Assembly (NCBI GenBank): GCA_033220425.1
Contig: CM065651.1
Coordinates: 930,001-994,000, forward strand
DNA: 64,000 nucleotides
DNA from: Lepraria neglecta
Taxonomy: Eukaryota; Ascomycota; Lecanoromycetes; Lecanorales; Stereocaulaceae
Reading direction: 5' to 3'
A program made the position numbers and the translations under genes. Positions 13,016 through 23,999 of the stretch are shown here, piece by piece. Position 1 is the stretch's first letter. The number at the start of each line of letters is the position of its first letter. Under the pieces are notes generated by a model. It was not told the DNA's origin, made no database searches, and saw nothing but the letters and a program-made list of their open reading frames with translations.

Positions 13016-14821
13016 CTATGATCGCTTCTTGAAGTCATTCATAATAATATTGCCGGTAAAAGCTTGCTCTTCGTCATCACTAGACCCAGAAATGCTCCTT
13101 TGTAGTCCATCAACACGGTCTGACCGACGCCAAAGACGAGCGAAATTCAACCAAATGAGCCAAAGGACCACGACGGCAATCGTCAAAGGCAATGCAACAG
13201 CGGCATAAATCCATGCATAAGGTCCAGCAACGCTGGAAAGATGATCGGCGTTCCAATCAAATAACGGCATCGCGAATAGTGTCTAACGTAAGAAAGGTAA
13301 GCCGTGAGCTTATGTCGAAAACGTGTAACAGATTCTGGGGCAATGGTAAAGGAGATTAGAGACCAACATATTGATCAATACGAAAAAGGTCCAACATACC
13401 GACACGAATGTTGCTGGTAAAAAGAGCATCGTCAGAAGCGCAATGCTCTTCACAATAGAGCTATCACGTTTTGTCTCCGCGGCGATGCTGGCCGAGAGTC
13501 TGGCAATTTGAAGATTAAGCCTGCTGTCTCGCTGTACAGCGGCATTGTAAATCTATCTCTCATGTCAAAATTCTTCCAAAAGGTTTGGGTGATTGTATGG
13601 CTTACAACCGTTAGCTGAATCTGTACATTTTTCTCGAACGCCTCGTATCGCTGAATCTGGCATTCCCAATTGTTTGCAAGATCATTTGCTTGTCTTCTTA
13701 GCTTTTCGCTCTTCCGAAGGGCATCAGCCTGGTGTGCTGGTGATGCATTGTATATGCCCTTGCTCGCGGTGGCCGGGGCTCCATCATGATTCTCAGACAC
13801 TATCTCGTCAAATCTCTTGATGAACGCAATAAGCTTTGGAATTCGAATGAACATATTCCTCGCCCTCTCAATCTTCGACGCGACTCTAGAGGAGAAAATG
13901 CTGAATTCCCGTGCCATTCCATGAAGATCCTGTTCGTACAAATTCAACGCATTCTTGGTCCTTGTGGGACCGATCAAGGTTCCATGTCCTGTCAAGCTCT
14001 CGAGCCTTTCCATTTCCATACGTAGAGAATCATACTCTTTATGTGATGTCTCCCATACAAGATACGCAGCAATCAACGGTAGAAAGCCTGGATGATCTGC
14101 GAAATCGGCTTCGTCTTCAAGCATTTCGATCATCCGTGCCGTGGTGCTCGTATCACGACCGCCTTGAATTATTGCACTTGTTGTATTCGTCCTAAAGTCG
14201 TATGTCAAGGTCATCGCATGGCTACCTACCCGATATGCGAATGTCTTGGAAGTGAACGCTTTGCAAGAAGTCAGACGAGCTTTGTCTTCCGGAATTTCAG
14301 CCGGAACGTACATAGCGAGACGTCTCTATTGGGAGCAATAACCTCGTCCCAAGAATACCGAGCCCCTTCAGATACCAAACAAGCAGCATAAGCATTAGAA
14401 AACCCGCAGCCTTCAAGGATCACACGAAAGGTGTCTTCCGAACAAGGGAGATGGTCGAAGTGTTTTGAATGCTTTGTTCGTCCTACCAGTCTTGTCTTTG
14501 TTAGATCCGTCGTGAGTGATACTTGGTATAGACGGTTACATCAGTCTCAGATGAGCACCTTCCCTTGCTGCATCATCTGAAGTCAAAACATGGGTCTGTA
14601 ACAGATATGAGCACGCAGAAACCTTCCTGTGTGTGAGATATACATGCCTTCGTTAGCCATTCTACAACATTGCTTGGATCCAAAATGCCTGGATCATGGC
14701 TATTAAGGCCATTGCCTGTGCATTTTGACCCGACCTCGAAATATCTAAGACCACCTTGGGCTTCGCCTTCTTTTGGGTGAAAATGGAGTTTCTCAATACA
14801 ATTTAGACGTGGCTGAAACAT
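13016..14821 (-). CDS. Fungal CorA-like membrane protein, multi-exon
   Basis: CorA-like (Mg2+ transporter superfamily) protein of the type common in Pezizomycotina. Supported exons are 14258-13606, 13531-13400 and 13282-13016 (stop TAG). Introns are 13605-13532 (74 nt, GTAAGC...CAG) and 13399-13283 (117 nt, GTATGT...TAG). A fourth intron, 14311-14259 (53 nt, GTACGT, CTGAC branch, AAG end), joins in frame to an exon running up to about 14537. A further N-terminal exon probably lies within 14573-14821 (ATG at 14821; RYFEV and VVEWL segments), but its splice sites are unresolved. Features are the cytosolic MTLTYDFRTNTTS segment, a helical arm, then two membrane spans: KSIALLTMLFLPATFVSTLF and WIYAAVALPLTIAVVVLWLI. 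The loop has AMPLF where bacterial CorA has GMN, as in other fungal members, so ion transport is not assured. It is unRIPed and looks intact. Confidence 0.75.
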
Positions 14822-15602
14822 CTTCAGATGTATACGCTGTCAGTATAGTGGATACTATCACATCCTTTCCAACGCACCCTGAGTGGACGAAGAAGGTCGC
14901 AAAATACCGCCTTTTCAATGTAACAAGGCTATGTTCATGAATCAAGACTATCGAGGCACAGCCCCGTAGTACGGAGATTGACACCAAAAGTCTTGAATTG
15001 CGCTAGTACTGAGTGCCACAGCGCCAAGCAGACCTCAGACGTCAGCCCTACCGAAAATTTCGCCGCATCTGCTGCTAAATATCGATATTACCGCGCCAAT
15101 TGGGTCAGGAATAGGGCCAATGGGCTCAGGGGGATACGTATCAGATATATAGATAGATAGGGAATTCCGTAGACTGTAGATATCACTGTACCAATGGCTC
15201 CTCGCCGCCGCAGTACAGCAGCTGGGCCTAAATCTCAGCCAATTACTCCACCAAGAAGAAATCCTCGCAGGCACGGTCTAGTCGCGTAGCTGAATGAGTC
15301 GATTACGCTATTAATCGTTAAAAGCCTACGCCGCGTACGTTATTGGCCTCCTATAGCAGCTCTCCCTGCTCTAGAAGAGACCCTAAGCCTTAATATACTC
15401 GCTAAAGATGGCCGTTCAGTCAATTGTTCGATAGCGTAGTGACTCTAAATACTCGCCCTAGCCGAATACGGTATAGAGGAGAAGATAGCAGCTGTATAGG
15501 CTGGACTATATAATATAACGTTAGTTAAAAGGCTGCGGAAGAAGGCTAGAGAACGTAGATTCGACCCTATAGCCTTATCGATTTTAAAAGAAGAAAATAT
15601 AG

Positions 15603-16334
15603 TAGACAAGTGAGTACCTGTAATCTTCACAGAAGATTACCGTAAAAACGGCTATATCTCGCTTATTTTATACTCGATTTAGAAAATTTAAGCCTAATTA
15701 GAAAGCCCTCTTTTTATAGTATATTTTACATATATAAAGCTAAACCCTAACCCTAATATATCGAAAGTTATTAAGGGTTAAATATTTGAGTGCTCCGGAG
15801 GCACTTCGGGGGTGACTGCGGTGGTAGCTTCAGGGAACTCCGCAGGCAAAAACATGTTTTTGAAGCTTTCCTTAGCCAAATTTCAACTAAATTTCAAAAA
15901 TCGAACGGCGTCGGAAAGCGCATGCTTGGTTCCAAAACTCATGAAATTATCTCGGTATCATATAACGTATGTGGCGCTGCGAAGAAGTTGCGGTGCGCAT
16001 TCAACTTTTGATGTTCCAGGGTCCGGGGGCGCCAAGCTCAATGCTTATGGCGAAAACGCTTCTTTTGGTTATAACTTTTGCGTAAGTAGACTTATTTTGA
16101 AAATTTTGACGGTATTAGAAAGCGTATACTTGGTTCCAAAACTTATGAAATCATCTCGATATCATATGACGTATGTGGCGCGGGGAAGTAGTGCGAAGAA
16201 GTTGCGATACGAATTCAACTTTTGGTAGTTGAAGGCGCTAGCCGAGAGAGGAAGTGCAGAATATAGGGCCAATCTGATTGGCTACAAGTGCGGAATTGCT
16301 CCGAAAGTCCTCATAATCTATTATTAGAAGAAAG
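15603..16334 (+). mobile_element. Monomer-built repeat, copy 1 (732 bp), inserted in Tc1
   Basis: A 732-bp insertion flanked by a 6-bp duplication ATATAG (15597-15602 and 16335-16340) that interrupts the Tc1 transposase frame. It begins near ACAAGTGAGT, has a hairpin at 15620-15640 (9-bp arms GTAATCTTC and GAAGATTAC), and contains two tandem monomers of about 240 bp, each carrying AAAGCGCATRCTTGGTTCC and a GAAGAAGTTGCG block. It ends ATTAGAAGAAAG. No inverted terminal repeats and no coding frame of a known family are seen. The second copy (19867-38253) has three monomers. The class is unknown; a SINE-like or otherwise TIR-less element is possible. Confidence 0.75.
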
Positions 16335-16997
16335 ATATAGGGCGTTCTAGTAGACCGTATATTTTAACGCCAGTAAAAGAGGCTTAAATCCTAGTAGCTA
16401 GTATATTCTTTTCCTTATCTTAAGGTATCTTTACTAATAAATTTAGTAAAGAAAGACTATAATAGTAGAGAGAAGCTATCCGTAGTACTAGGATTTAAAA
16501 ATAGAGTCTCTTCTTCCTTAGTACTTCGAATTCTATATAGATATAGCTTTAGAAACGTTAAAACTATAAAGAAACTAGGCTTTATATCTACTATAATAGA
16601 AGCCCGCTATTAATTCGCTTTATACTTCTAGTACTAGATAATAGAAGATTAGAAAAAAGTAATCTAGACTAATAAAACGTCTATTTACTTAGGATAATAC
16701 TATAGTAAAGTTAGAATATAGAGAACTTCGCGGGAAAAATATAATCTAATATATACGCGACGGCGATAGGGAGGCTTTATAGAGTTTATATTTTAGAGCT
16801 ATTTTATATACGATAGAAAAGGGCTATTCTATATCTAGAAGGATAAGACTATAGCAGAAAAGAAAGAATCTAAGGCGTATATAGATACTATAAATAAGAT
16901 TTTAGAGCTAAAGCTTAAAGCTAAATAGGAACTTAAGACGGTAATAAAAAGAATAGAACTAAAGAATATAGATAGTACTAAGCCTACTTAGAAATAG

Positions 16998-17140
16998 TAT
17001 TGCAATCCGTTGCTTGATTGCTTTCTATGCGATTCTAGAAGCCTATTACTAGCCGTTCTTTGTCTGTTTTGGCCATATATAGGGCCCTAGGGGCCCCTAT
17101 TAGCTAGACATCCTTCCTAGCCTATTACCACATTACAATA
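16998..17140 (+). repeat. TRIM left terminal repeat
   Basis: 143 bp, the same length as 17974-18116, including the GGGCCCTAGGGGCCC block. The left border is fixed by the AATAG duplication. Confidence 0.88.
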
Positions 17141-17222
17141 GGTTATGAGCCCGGATAGCGCCTATTTCGCTGTACCTTTATAGGGAAGGTTCCCTCGTAG
17201 CACGGTGTCTACGTTATATACG

Positions 17223-17370
17223 TTCAGCCCTCGGATTTACTTACCAATCGACTTATAGATATGAAGTTAGAACTTAGTAGAGGCATTATAGAGGAATTCA
17301 GCCCTTAGATTTGCTTGCCAATTAACTTATAGATATAGAGTCAGAACTCAGTAAAGGTATCATGGAGGAA
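17223..17370 (+). repeat. Two 74-bp tandem repeats inside the TRIM
   Basis: Units starting TTCAGCCC at 17223 and 17297 are followed by a third start at 17371, giving a constant 74-bp spacing. Confidence 0.8.
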
Positions 17371-17378
17371 TTCGGCCC

Positions 17379-17757
17379 CCAATCAGTTATTTCTGGGAGC
17401 GTTTCGGTCTGAATACAAGCCCTATACGGCTTTATAGGCACGGCTCCTCAATTAGTTATTTCTGGAAGCATTTCGATCTAGATACAAGCCCTATACGGCT
17501 TTATAGGCACGGCTCCTCAATTAGTTATTTCTGGGAGCGTTTCGGTCTAAATACAAGCCCTATACGGCTTTATAGGCACGGCTCCTCAATTAGTTATTTC
17601 TGGGAGCATTTCGGTCTAGATACAAGCCCTATACGGCTTTGTAGGCACGGCTCCTCAATCAGTTATTTCTAGGAGCATTTCGGTCTGAATACAAGCCCTA
17701 TACGGTTTTATAGGCACGGCTCCTCAATTAGTTATATCTAGGAGCATTTCAGTCTGG
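17379..17757 (+). repeat. 69-bp minisatellite inside the TRIM (5-6 units)
   Basis: CGGCTCCTCA recurs at 17441, 17510, 17579, 17648 and 17717, exactly 69 bp apart. Each unit carries CAGTTATTTCTGGGAGC and TACAAGCCCTATACGG with few changes. More diverged partial units follow to about 17.85 kb. Confidence 0.92.
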
Positions 17758-17973
17758 ATACAGGGGAGATAAATTCTCAGGCCTACGACGACTACTCAAG
17801 CCCTATACAGGCACAGCTCCTTAGTCAGTTGCTACTAAGAGTATTTCGATCCGGATACAGGGGAGACATATGGATTCTCAGGACTATCAACGACCTCTCG
17901 GACACCGACAAATGTTTTGGGTCCAGGATTGAGGGGAGCGCTAGCAGGGATATATTTCTAGCATCGAGGGGAG

Positions 17974-18116
17974 TGTTACAATCCGTTGCTTGATTGCTTT
18001 CTATGCGATTCTAGAAGCCTGTTACTAGCCGTTCTTTGTCTGTTTTGGGCATATATAGGGCCCTAGGGGCCCCCATTAGCTAGACATCCTTTCTAGCCTA
18101 TTGCTACATTGTAATA
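17974..18116 (+). repeat. TRIM right terminal repeat
   Basis: 143 bp, starting TGTTACAATCCG after the purine tract and ending TTGTAATA next to the AATAG duplication. Confidence 0.88.
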
Positions 18117-18859
18117 AATAGGACTAAAAGTATAGTAAAATCGTCCGAAATGCAAAGAAGGGAGGTATCGATTAGTATCGCTATTAAATAGTTATTCTGC
18201 TAAAATTACTTATCCTATTTATAAAAATATATAGCCCTAAGGCTCTTATCTAAGAGGATAAAGCTCCTTCGTATACGTCTAAGTACTAAGATTAGATATT
18301 CCTAGATACTAATATCCTCCGCCTTATATAGTGCGGTAATTCCCCGGATCTAAATACTATAGAACCGTATTAGTAGTGGATAAAGAGGCGTATAACTCGT
18401 AAAGGCTGCCCGCGGACTAGGGCGATTCTTACTAAGGTCTAGACGCGCTATTAGGAAAAAGAACTCCGCTAGAAGCGTATCTAATCGTGGATTAAACGCC
18501 TCCTATATTATATTGCTAAAGTTATAGAATTATACGATGGGAACGAGTATAGGGAAGGGAGGGAGGAAGGCGAATAGTCTAATATACGTCTATATATCCC
18601 TGCGAAGCGTTAGCAGCGGTATAAGGGTCGGAAGTAAGGCTATAGTCCTAATAGCAGTTATAATAGGAGCCTGAATACTAGTATTAGTATCTAAATAGAT
18701 AGTTGCTATTGGTTAAAGAAGTTAGAGTTATTAGAGTTACTATAAAGCTTGCAAAAAAAATTATATATTGTATTTATAATATAATAAACTAAGGGTACTA
18801 AGTGCGGAGTGGATAGAAACGACTTAACTAGTATACTACTAATTCAAGACTTTTGGTAT

Positions 18860-19729
18860 TATCCTCCGTAAGGTATATTGTAAACGTATAAATAATACTA
18901 TTTGAAATTAGTAGGTAACTTTCGGAAACCCCGCTAGAGTATAGACGATCCAATGCAAGTGTAGTGATATCTTTGGTCCGGAGTAGTAAATATTAAACAA
19001 GCTCACAAGCTCCTAAACCTCGAGGTTGATTGTGAGGTTGATTTAGGCCGTTTCAACTCGATAGTAGCCAATTGGGGAATCGTATAGGTAACTGGCAGGA
19101 TTGATTTAAAGTTCGATAGGCATCTTATATACGAATAGTAAGCCTGCCCTACTTTCTACTCGCCGGACTATACCTTAAAGCTACGTCTATAATATCCACA
19201 CATGTTCTTTACGTATATAACTATGACTTATACCTACGTCTACGTCGTATAGCCATATATATACCTTATACTTTATATTATAATGATCTCCTACCGCTCC
19301 TATCGCGATCGGACTATAGATTATATCTACTTGCTAATTAGCCTTGCAAGTACGTCGTGATGATAATAACGAATTATTCTGTTACGCTATGCTCGCGATA
19401 TTATACTATACTTTAATCTCTTAGTTAGGAGTAGAGGTATAGTATAGGAAGCCTACGAGCTGAACTAGCTAGGAAGTACTTTTTTCCTTTCTATTTTCTA
19501 TTGCCCTAATTAGTATATATTCTATTTCTATCTATAGAGACGATAGTCTAGTATAGAAGAATCGGAATTTGACGAAGCTATTGATACTATTTATTATAAA
19601 AGGTAAATACGAATTATCTATATTAGTACCGATATATCTAGACTATACTTCGCCTATAATCTTTAGTATTCTTTCTATAATTTTTCTCTTACGGTATATA
19701 ATTTACCTTAGGTCTTACTTGAGTTATCC
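18860..19729. other. Flank and probable upstream part of the monooxygenase pseudogene
   Basis: The first 250 bp keep CpA/TpG. Beyond about 19.1 kb the DNA is RIPed. The N-terminal FAD-binding part of the monooxygenase should lie here by order, but I could not read it with confidence. Confidence 0.4.
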
Positions 19730-19866
19730 GAGATTTTCTAGCTAATATCCTATATAAGATTTATAAGAAGAATCCTAGAGTTTCTAGAACTTGGTATAAA
19801 AATATATATCCGGGGTTAGAGATATAACCGCTCTTTACATTCTGCTATAATAATATTTATATAGAT
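19730..19866 (+). pseudogene. Flavin monooxygenase (Baeyer-Villiger type), fragment 1
   Basis: Contains KNPRVSRTWYKNIYPG at about 19768-19815, matching the EKNPxVGGTWYENxYPG block just after the FAD-binding fold of flavin-dependent Baeyer-Villiger monooxygenases. The frame then decays, probably into an intron, and is cut at 19866 by the monomer repeat (6-bp ATAGAT-type duplication at 19861 and 38254). The gene continues at 38254. RIP changes are dense. Confidence 0.7.
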
Positions 19867-19971
19867 ATACAAGTAAGTGCCCGTAATCTTCACAGAAGAT
19901 TACCGTAAAAACGGCTATATCTCGCTTATTTTATACTCGATATAGGAAATTTAAGCGGAATTAGAAAGCTA

Positions 19972-20071
19972 CGTCGGCAAAATCGAACGTGGCCCGAACG
20001 TGGCCCCAGACGCCCGGCGGGCGCCCGGGGCCACACGGGCGCCTCACCCAGAAACCGGTCCGACGTGCGTC
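19972..20071 (+). repeat. Terminus E1 of the 17.4-kb element
   Basis: 100 bp, about 72% GC, about 96% identical to the reverse complement of 38895-38994. It keeps many CpA and TpG while the DNA just inside is saturated by RIP. Confidence 0.9.
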
Positions 20072-20163
20072 TCTAGATTATAATTACTAGTACGAATTAG
20101 CTTCGAGCCTTAGAGGTGTTATTTGCTATAGACTACTATCTTACCAATTTTGCGATGTTCTAT

Positions 20164-20276
20164 AGTTCGATTACGTTCGATAGCAGTTAGTATTAAGACG
20201 AATTTACGTGGTTCGACTACGGTTCGATAATGTTCGAAAACTATAGTTCGACTACGGTTCGATAACGTTCGAAAAC
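20164..20276. repeat. TTCGA motif cluster, left end of element 1
   Basis: At least eight TTCGA cores in 113 bp, several as GTTCGATAACGTTCGA-like pairs. The same pairs recur at every gene border in this element. Confidence 0.85.
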
Positions 20277-20339
20277 CATCACTAAAACAACTGATACGCT
20301 ATTTTATAGATTGATACGAATGAATAAATACTATAATAA

Positions 20340-22690
20340 AGTCTATCTGCTAGTCGCGCAAATGATTCCAAAAGTCTATAGAACCCTCTCCTCGCTACCT
20401 TTCTATCCTATACCCTATTATCGTCGTCTTCTAGCCTTATAAATACCCGGTTCCTAGCTTTCTAAGTTCTCTTGAGGAACTTCGCGTACTTATTATTATT
20501 CGTTAGAGGCTACTCTAACTCAGCGTCCTCTACTACCCTATACTATATTATATAATATAGGTCGAACTCTTGCCCGCGGAATTCGTTCTATCCTATAGTA
20601 TATATATATATAACTCTTGCCTATATAACTCCTAATATACTACTACGTAGTTTATACTGCGCTAGGAGCTTCCCTTATCGATATCGCTAGGGCGGGGAGA
20701 GTCGGAAGAGAGGGGTATAGTATAGGCGCTAGTCGTAGCTTTCTAGGCTAAGGGTTGATATAGTAAGGATATATCTAAATCTAGTGTTATAGTCTCTTCG
20801 TCGGACTCTAGAAGATTGTTAACTCTATTATCCTATAGACTAGAAGTATCTATTATAGCCTCTGCGTCTTCCGATCCTAGTTTACTAGTAAGTACCTTCT
20901 TATTTAGATAATAAGTAGTTAACTTCTATCTCTTACTACTTATTAATATCTATAATTTCTTAATATAGTCGTATATATCTAAGTATTTATAATTAGCTTA
21001 GTCCTATATAAGTACTATCCTAGCGGTTTATCTTCGACCTTTAGACCCTTAAAGTTAATAGTTCGCTTTTATCTACCCTCCTATTCCCTAATTATATTAA
21101 AGACTAAAGTAGTAATAAAATATACTATAGCTGGACGAAGAGGAGTAAAGAGATTATATATAACGGATAAAGATCTAAGGCTAAGATATCTATCGCAAAA
21201 GAAGACCTTAATAATCGTATATAAGATTATATTAGTAAGGAACTTCCTGCGTCCTCAGGTTTTAGGATCCTAGATAGTAATACGGGTTATTAGTTAATAA
21301 AGTAGGTGACTAGGTTATTAATATACCTTTCTATCGTAATAGTTCTTTAATAGGAACGTATTATATAAAAGAAGTTAAGCGACTAGTACCTACGGTTGTA
21401 TCGCTCGATAGAACTTGTATTCGGATGCTATAATAATCCTGACCTTTGATATAGTATAGCTTCGAAATGACCCGACACAATTAAGTAACTAGTAGTCTTG
21501 TTATACTCGATTACAAAGATAGATAAGGAGAGATAGGGTAGAATCTATATATCCTTCGTACTTCGAAGTCTTTAGGTTATATATTAATATCTCTCTATAT
21601 AGTTATACTACTTTAGATCAAGACTTTATAATAGGTCTATACCTCGGCTATTATACTATTAGCCTAGCTGGGATTCTTTTCGGGCTAAATAGTCGAGTAT
21701 CAACCCCTACTACCCGTCAAGATTATAGCCTATATATAGTAGGTTGCTTTCTATATAACTTTATAATACCTAGCTAAGGAGTATCTATATTGGCGTCGAA
21801 GGAGGCTACCCTATAGTAGGCTAGATAGCTCTTCCTATACTTAATGGTCTTCGGCGCTATTACCGATATTTATAGTATATAGACGCTAACGACGATATCC
21901 GTTTAAGGTAGAAGATATAGCGGACCTTAAGATTGACGAGACTCTTCCGCTTAGGGAACTAGGTAGACGAAGGCTTAAGGAGTAATAGGGGTTCACTATC
22001 GTCCGATACTATACTTTATTAGTTATACTATCCGCGGTATTATAATAGACTTACTCTTAAGCGAATTCGTTTGGGTTAGAGTATATCTACTTCTATTTCC
22101 TCTTCCTCCGCTTCTCTAGAGTATTTACCTCCCTCGCCTACCGAATATTTATCGTTATATTCCTCGTCGTACGTCTCTCGGCGATATTTAGTATAGCGTT
22201 TAGAGAGGGATAGCTCATTATCTAATAGGTCGTCGAGGTTAGATAGTAACTGCGTGCTAGCTCTAGTCGCCCTGAATAACTAGATGGATTTATTGTTGCC
22301 GTTAACCAGCCTATAGGGTTTAGATATCTACAGATAATATTAATAATCATCCTATTAGAGATATAAACTAGTAGTGATATATATATAGTTCTATACCCTC
22401 TGTAGTAGATTCGTAGGCCTAGACTAAAACCTGGATATTATAACCCCAGTAGCTATAGCTCCTCGATATATCGTGAGATAGTTAATAGTAGTATATATAT
22501 ATAATGTACGCGAGAGAATATAATCGAGATTAAAGGGAATAAATAGAGTAGTAATCGGCTAAATACTATAACTTATAGATATAAAGAAAGACGCAGGAAA
22601 GCTAGATAGACGGTTTAATTTAAGGGGCGCAGCCGCTAGTTAATTCAAGGGCAGGCTTCTGTTGATTTCGGGATATAGACGCGTTGTTTT
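20340..22690 (+). pseudogene. RIPed coding-like DNA, unrecognised, plus strand
   Basis: One plus-strand reading stays open over long stretches if RIP-type stops are ignored, most clearly from 21.1 to 22.5 kb (for example ELGRRRLKEQQGF near 21.96 kb). I do not recognise the family. It lies between motif clusters at 20.16 and 22.70 kb, which suggests a separate gene of the large transposon. Confidence 0.4.
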
Positions 22691-22701
22691 AGTAATTTCC
22701 C

Positions 22702-22730
22702 TGTTCGAAGATCGTTCGACTCCGTTCGAT
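22702..22730. repeat. TTCGA motif cluster between genes of element 1
   Basis: Three TTCGA cores (CTGTTCGAAG, CGTTCGACTC, CGTTCGATTA) separate the two plus-strand coding-like blocks. Confidence 0.75.
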
Positions 22731-22739
22731 TAGGTAGGT

Positions 22740-23900
22740 TATACTTAACTTCGCTAGTACGGTTTAAAGCGTATACTTTTCGCGTTTTCGCTACGATCCT
22801 ATTAGAATATCGTTAGGACCTGCAAAACTTGATACTATACTACTTTAATCCTTATTATCGCGTTTATAACTCTAGAAACTTCTTCTAAATAAGCTATATA
22901 GAGCTCTAAATTCTCGGCGAGATAGAAATAAAAGGATTCCCGTACGCTATAAGGCGGCAGGCGTAGTAAGACTCACTGAGATAGATGACCTACTATAGTC
23001 CTTATTAGACTAGTGCCCCTAATCCGAAAGATAAATACCCGAATAAACGGTGGATAGAGAGGCGGCAATAGTATCTTAGTTAATCGCTTCTCCTTCTTTA
23101 TTATTAGCTACCTAGTAGCTCTTTATAATCCGATCTTTATTAACGCCTATAGCTACTAATCGACCGCTATAAGACCCACGCCGGGTAGTATCTCGATACG
23201 AATATAGCTACTATTATCGACGATAAATTGGAGGCTAACCTATATAAAGAGATTCTACGCGGAGTCGGAGATTCTGTTATCCTTAGTAATATAGTCGTAG
23301 AGTATTAGATTAACGCTACGGATACTACCTAGTAGGTTAAATATCTAGTATACTAACTCGAAATTGCAAAAGCGGAGGAGCAAACGTAGTAAACTAGATT
23401 ACTTGCAGCCAACGGTAACCCCTACTATATTCATTCGGAAGCTACTACTCGGGAGTCAACTCTAGGCGCGTAGGCGTCCTAGAGTCTTTATAGTTTTCTT
23501 AGGATAATATTATAGCCTTCGCCCTGGAATGATAATCTAATAGAAATAATCGACCTGGCTATCGGTAGCCGGCCTATTCCTTAAAGTACTAGGGGGCTTC
23601 CTTGCCGAGGGTATTATATAATTAGGATAGTTAAGTAACAAAGGTTATCTCGAAAGGAATTTTCCTTAGGTGATAGCGGAAGACAGGCACTAATATTATA
23701 ATATAGTAGCTGGTATAGTAATCTTTTAAAGGCCTAGTAAGCGTTAAGTAGGGAGCTTAGATCTCTTCCCGATATCTCTTATGTCTTAAGGAAGGTTATC
23801 TTTAGAGTTCCTATTAATTCTAATCTTATATTATCTATAGTATCTATTTCTAAGGCCTTACAACTCTCTTATTAAGATTTTATAGATACTTTTATAACTT
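22740..23900 (+). pseudogene. RIPed coding-like DNA, unrecognised, plus strand
   Basis: Plus-strand reading with long open stretches (for example DTNIATIIDDKLEANLYKEI near 23.2 kb). No domain is recognised. It follows the motif cluster at 22.7 kb. It may be an accessory gene of the transposon or a continuation of the previous block. Confidence 0.35.
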
Positions 23901-23999
23901 AGTATATAGATAGAATCCTAATTATTAATCTTAATAAAGGCGGGTTCAAGGTAGTATATAAGAATGTATATTCGAGATAGTCTTAATACCTCTTTCGTT

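Larger units (their letters stand above)
16998..18116 (+). mobile_element. TRIM-type LTR retroelement (1.12 kb)
   Basis: Two 143-bp direct terminal repeats (16998-17140 and 17974-18116) with TG...CA-type ends flank a short interior, and a 5-bp duplication AATAG lies on each side (16993-16997 and 18117-18121). A primer-binding-site-like GGTTATGAGCCCGG follows the left repeat and a purine tract GAGGGGAG precedes the right one. The interior has no coding capacity and consists largely of tandem repeats. The two terminal repeats differ at about ten positions, mostly C/T or G/A. It keeps CpA and TpG although its Tc1 host is saturated by RIP, so it is the younger insertion or escapes RIP. Confidence 0.88.
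14981..18859 (+). mobile_element. Tc1/mariner element holding two later insertions
   Basis: Terminal inverted repeats ACACCAAAAGTCTTGAATT (14981) and its complement ending at 18859 (one C-to-T change) bound the element; removing the two inserts leaves about 2.0 kb, normal for the family. The transposase starts at ATG 15196 (MAPRRRST). It has a helix-turn-helix part to about 15600, a GRSSRP linker at 16341, the first catalytic block at 16659 (VI-TNKTSI, where the family has WTDET), and the last DDE block at 18338-18393 (NSPDLNTIEPY, then a degraded WW). Trp codons have become stops and the first catalytic Asp is now Asn (GAC to AAT), as expected from RIP. It is interrupted by the monomer repeat (15603-16334) and by a TRIM (16998-18116). 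The flanking TA duplication is not clean. The first 300 bp are hardly RIPed. Confidence 0.88.

Noticed and set aside
13593-14391. Plus-strand open frames of 75-99 codons.
   Set aside because: Antisense to the CorA-like gene; no start context or domain support.
15744-15756. CCCTAACCCTAA, resembling two telomeric repeats.
   Set aside because: Only two units, inside a dispersed repeat whose second copy has lost the pattern; not a telomere or a convincing interstitial telomere.
17379-17757. Regularly spaced repeats that could be taken for a CRISPR array.
   Set aside because: The 69-bp units are contiguous with no unique spacers and lie inside a eukaryotic TRIM.
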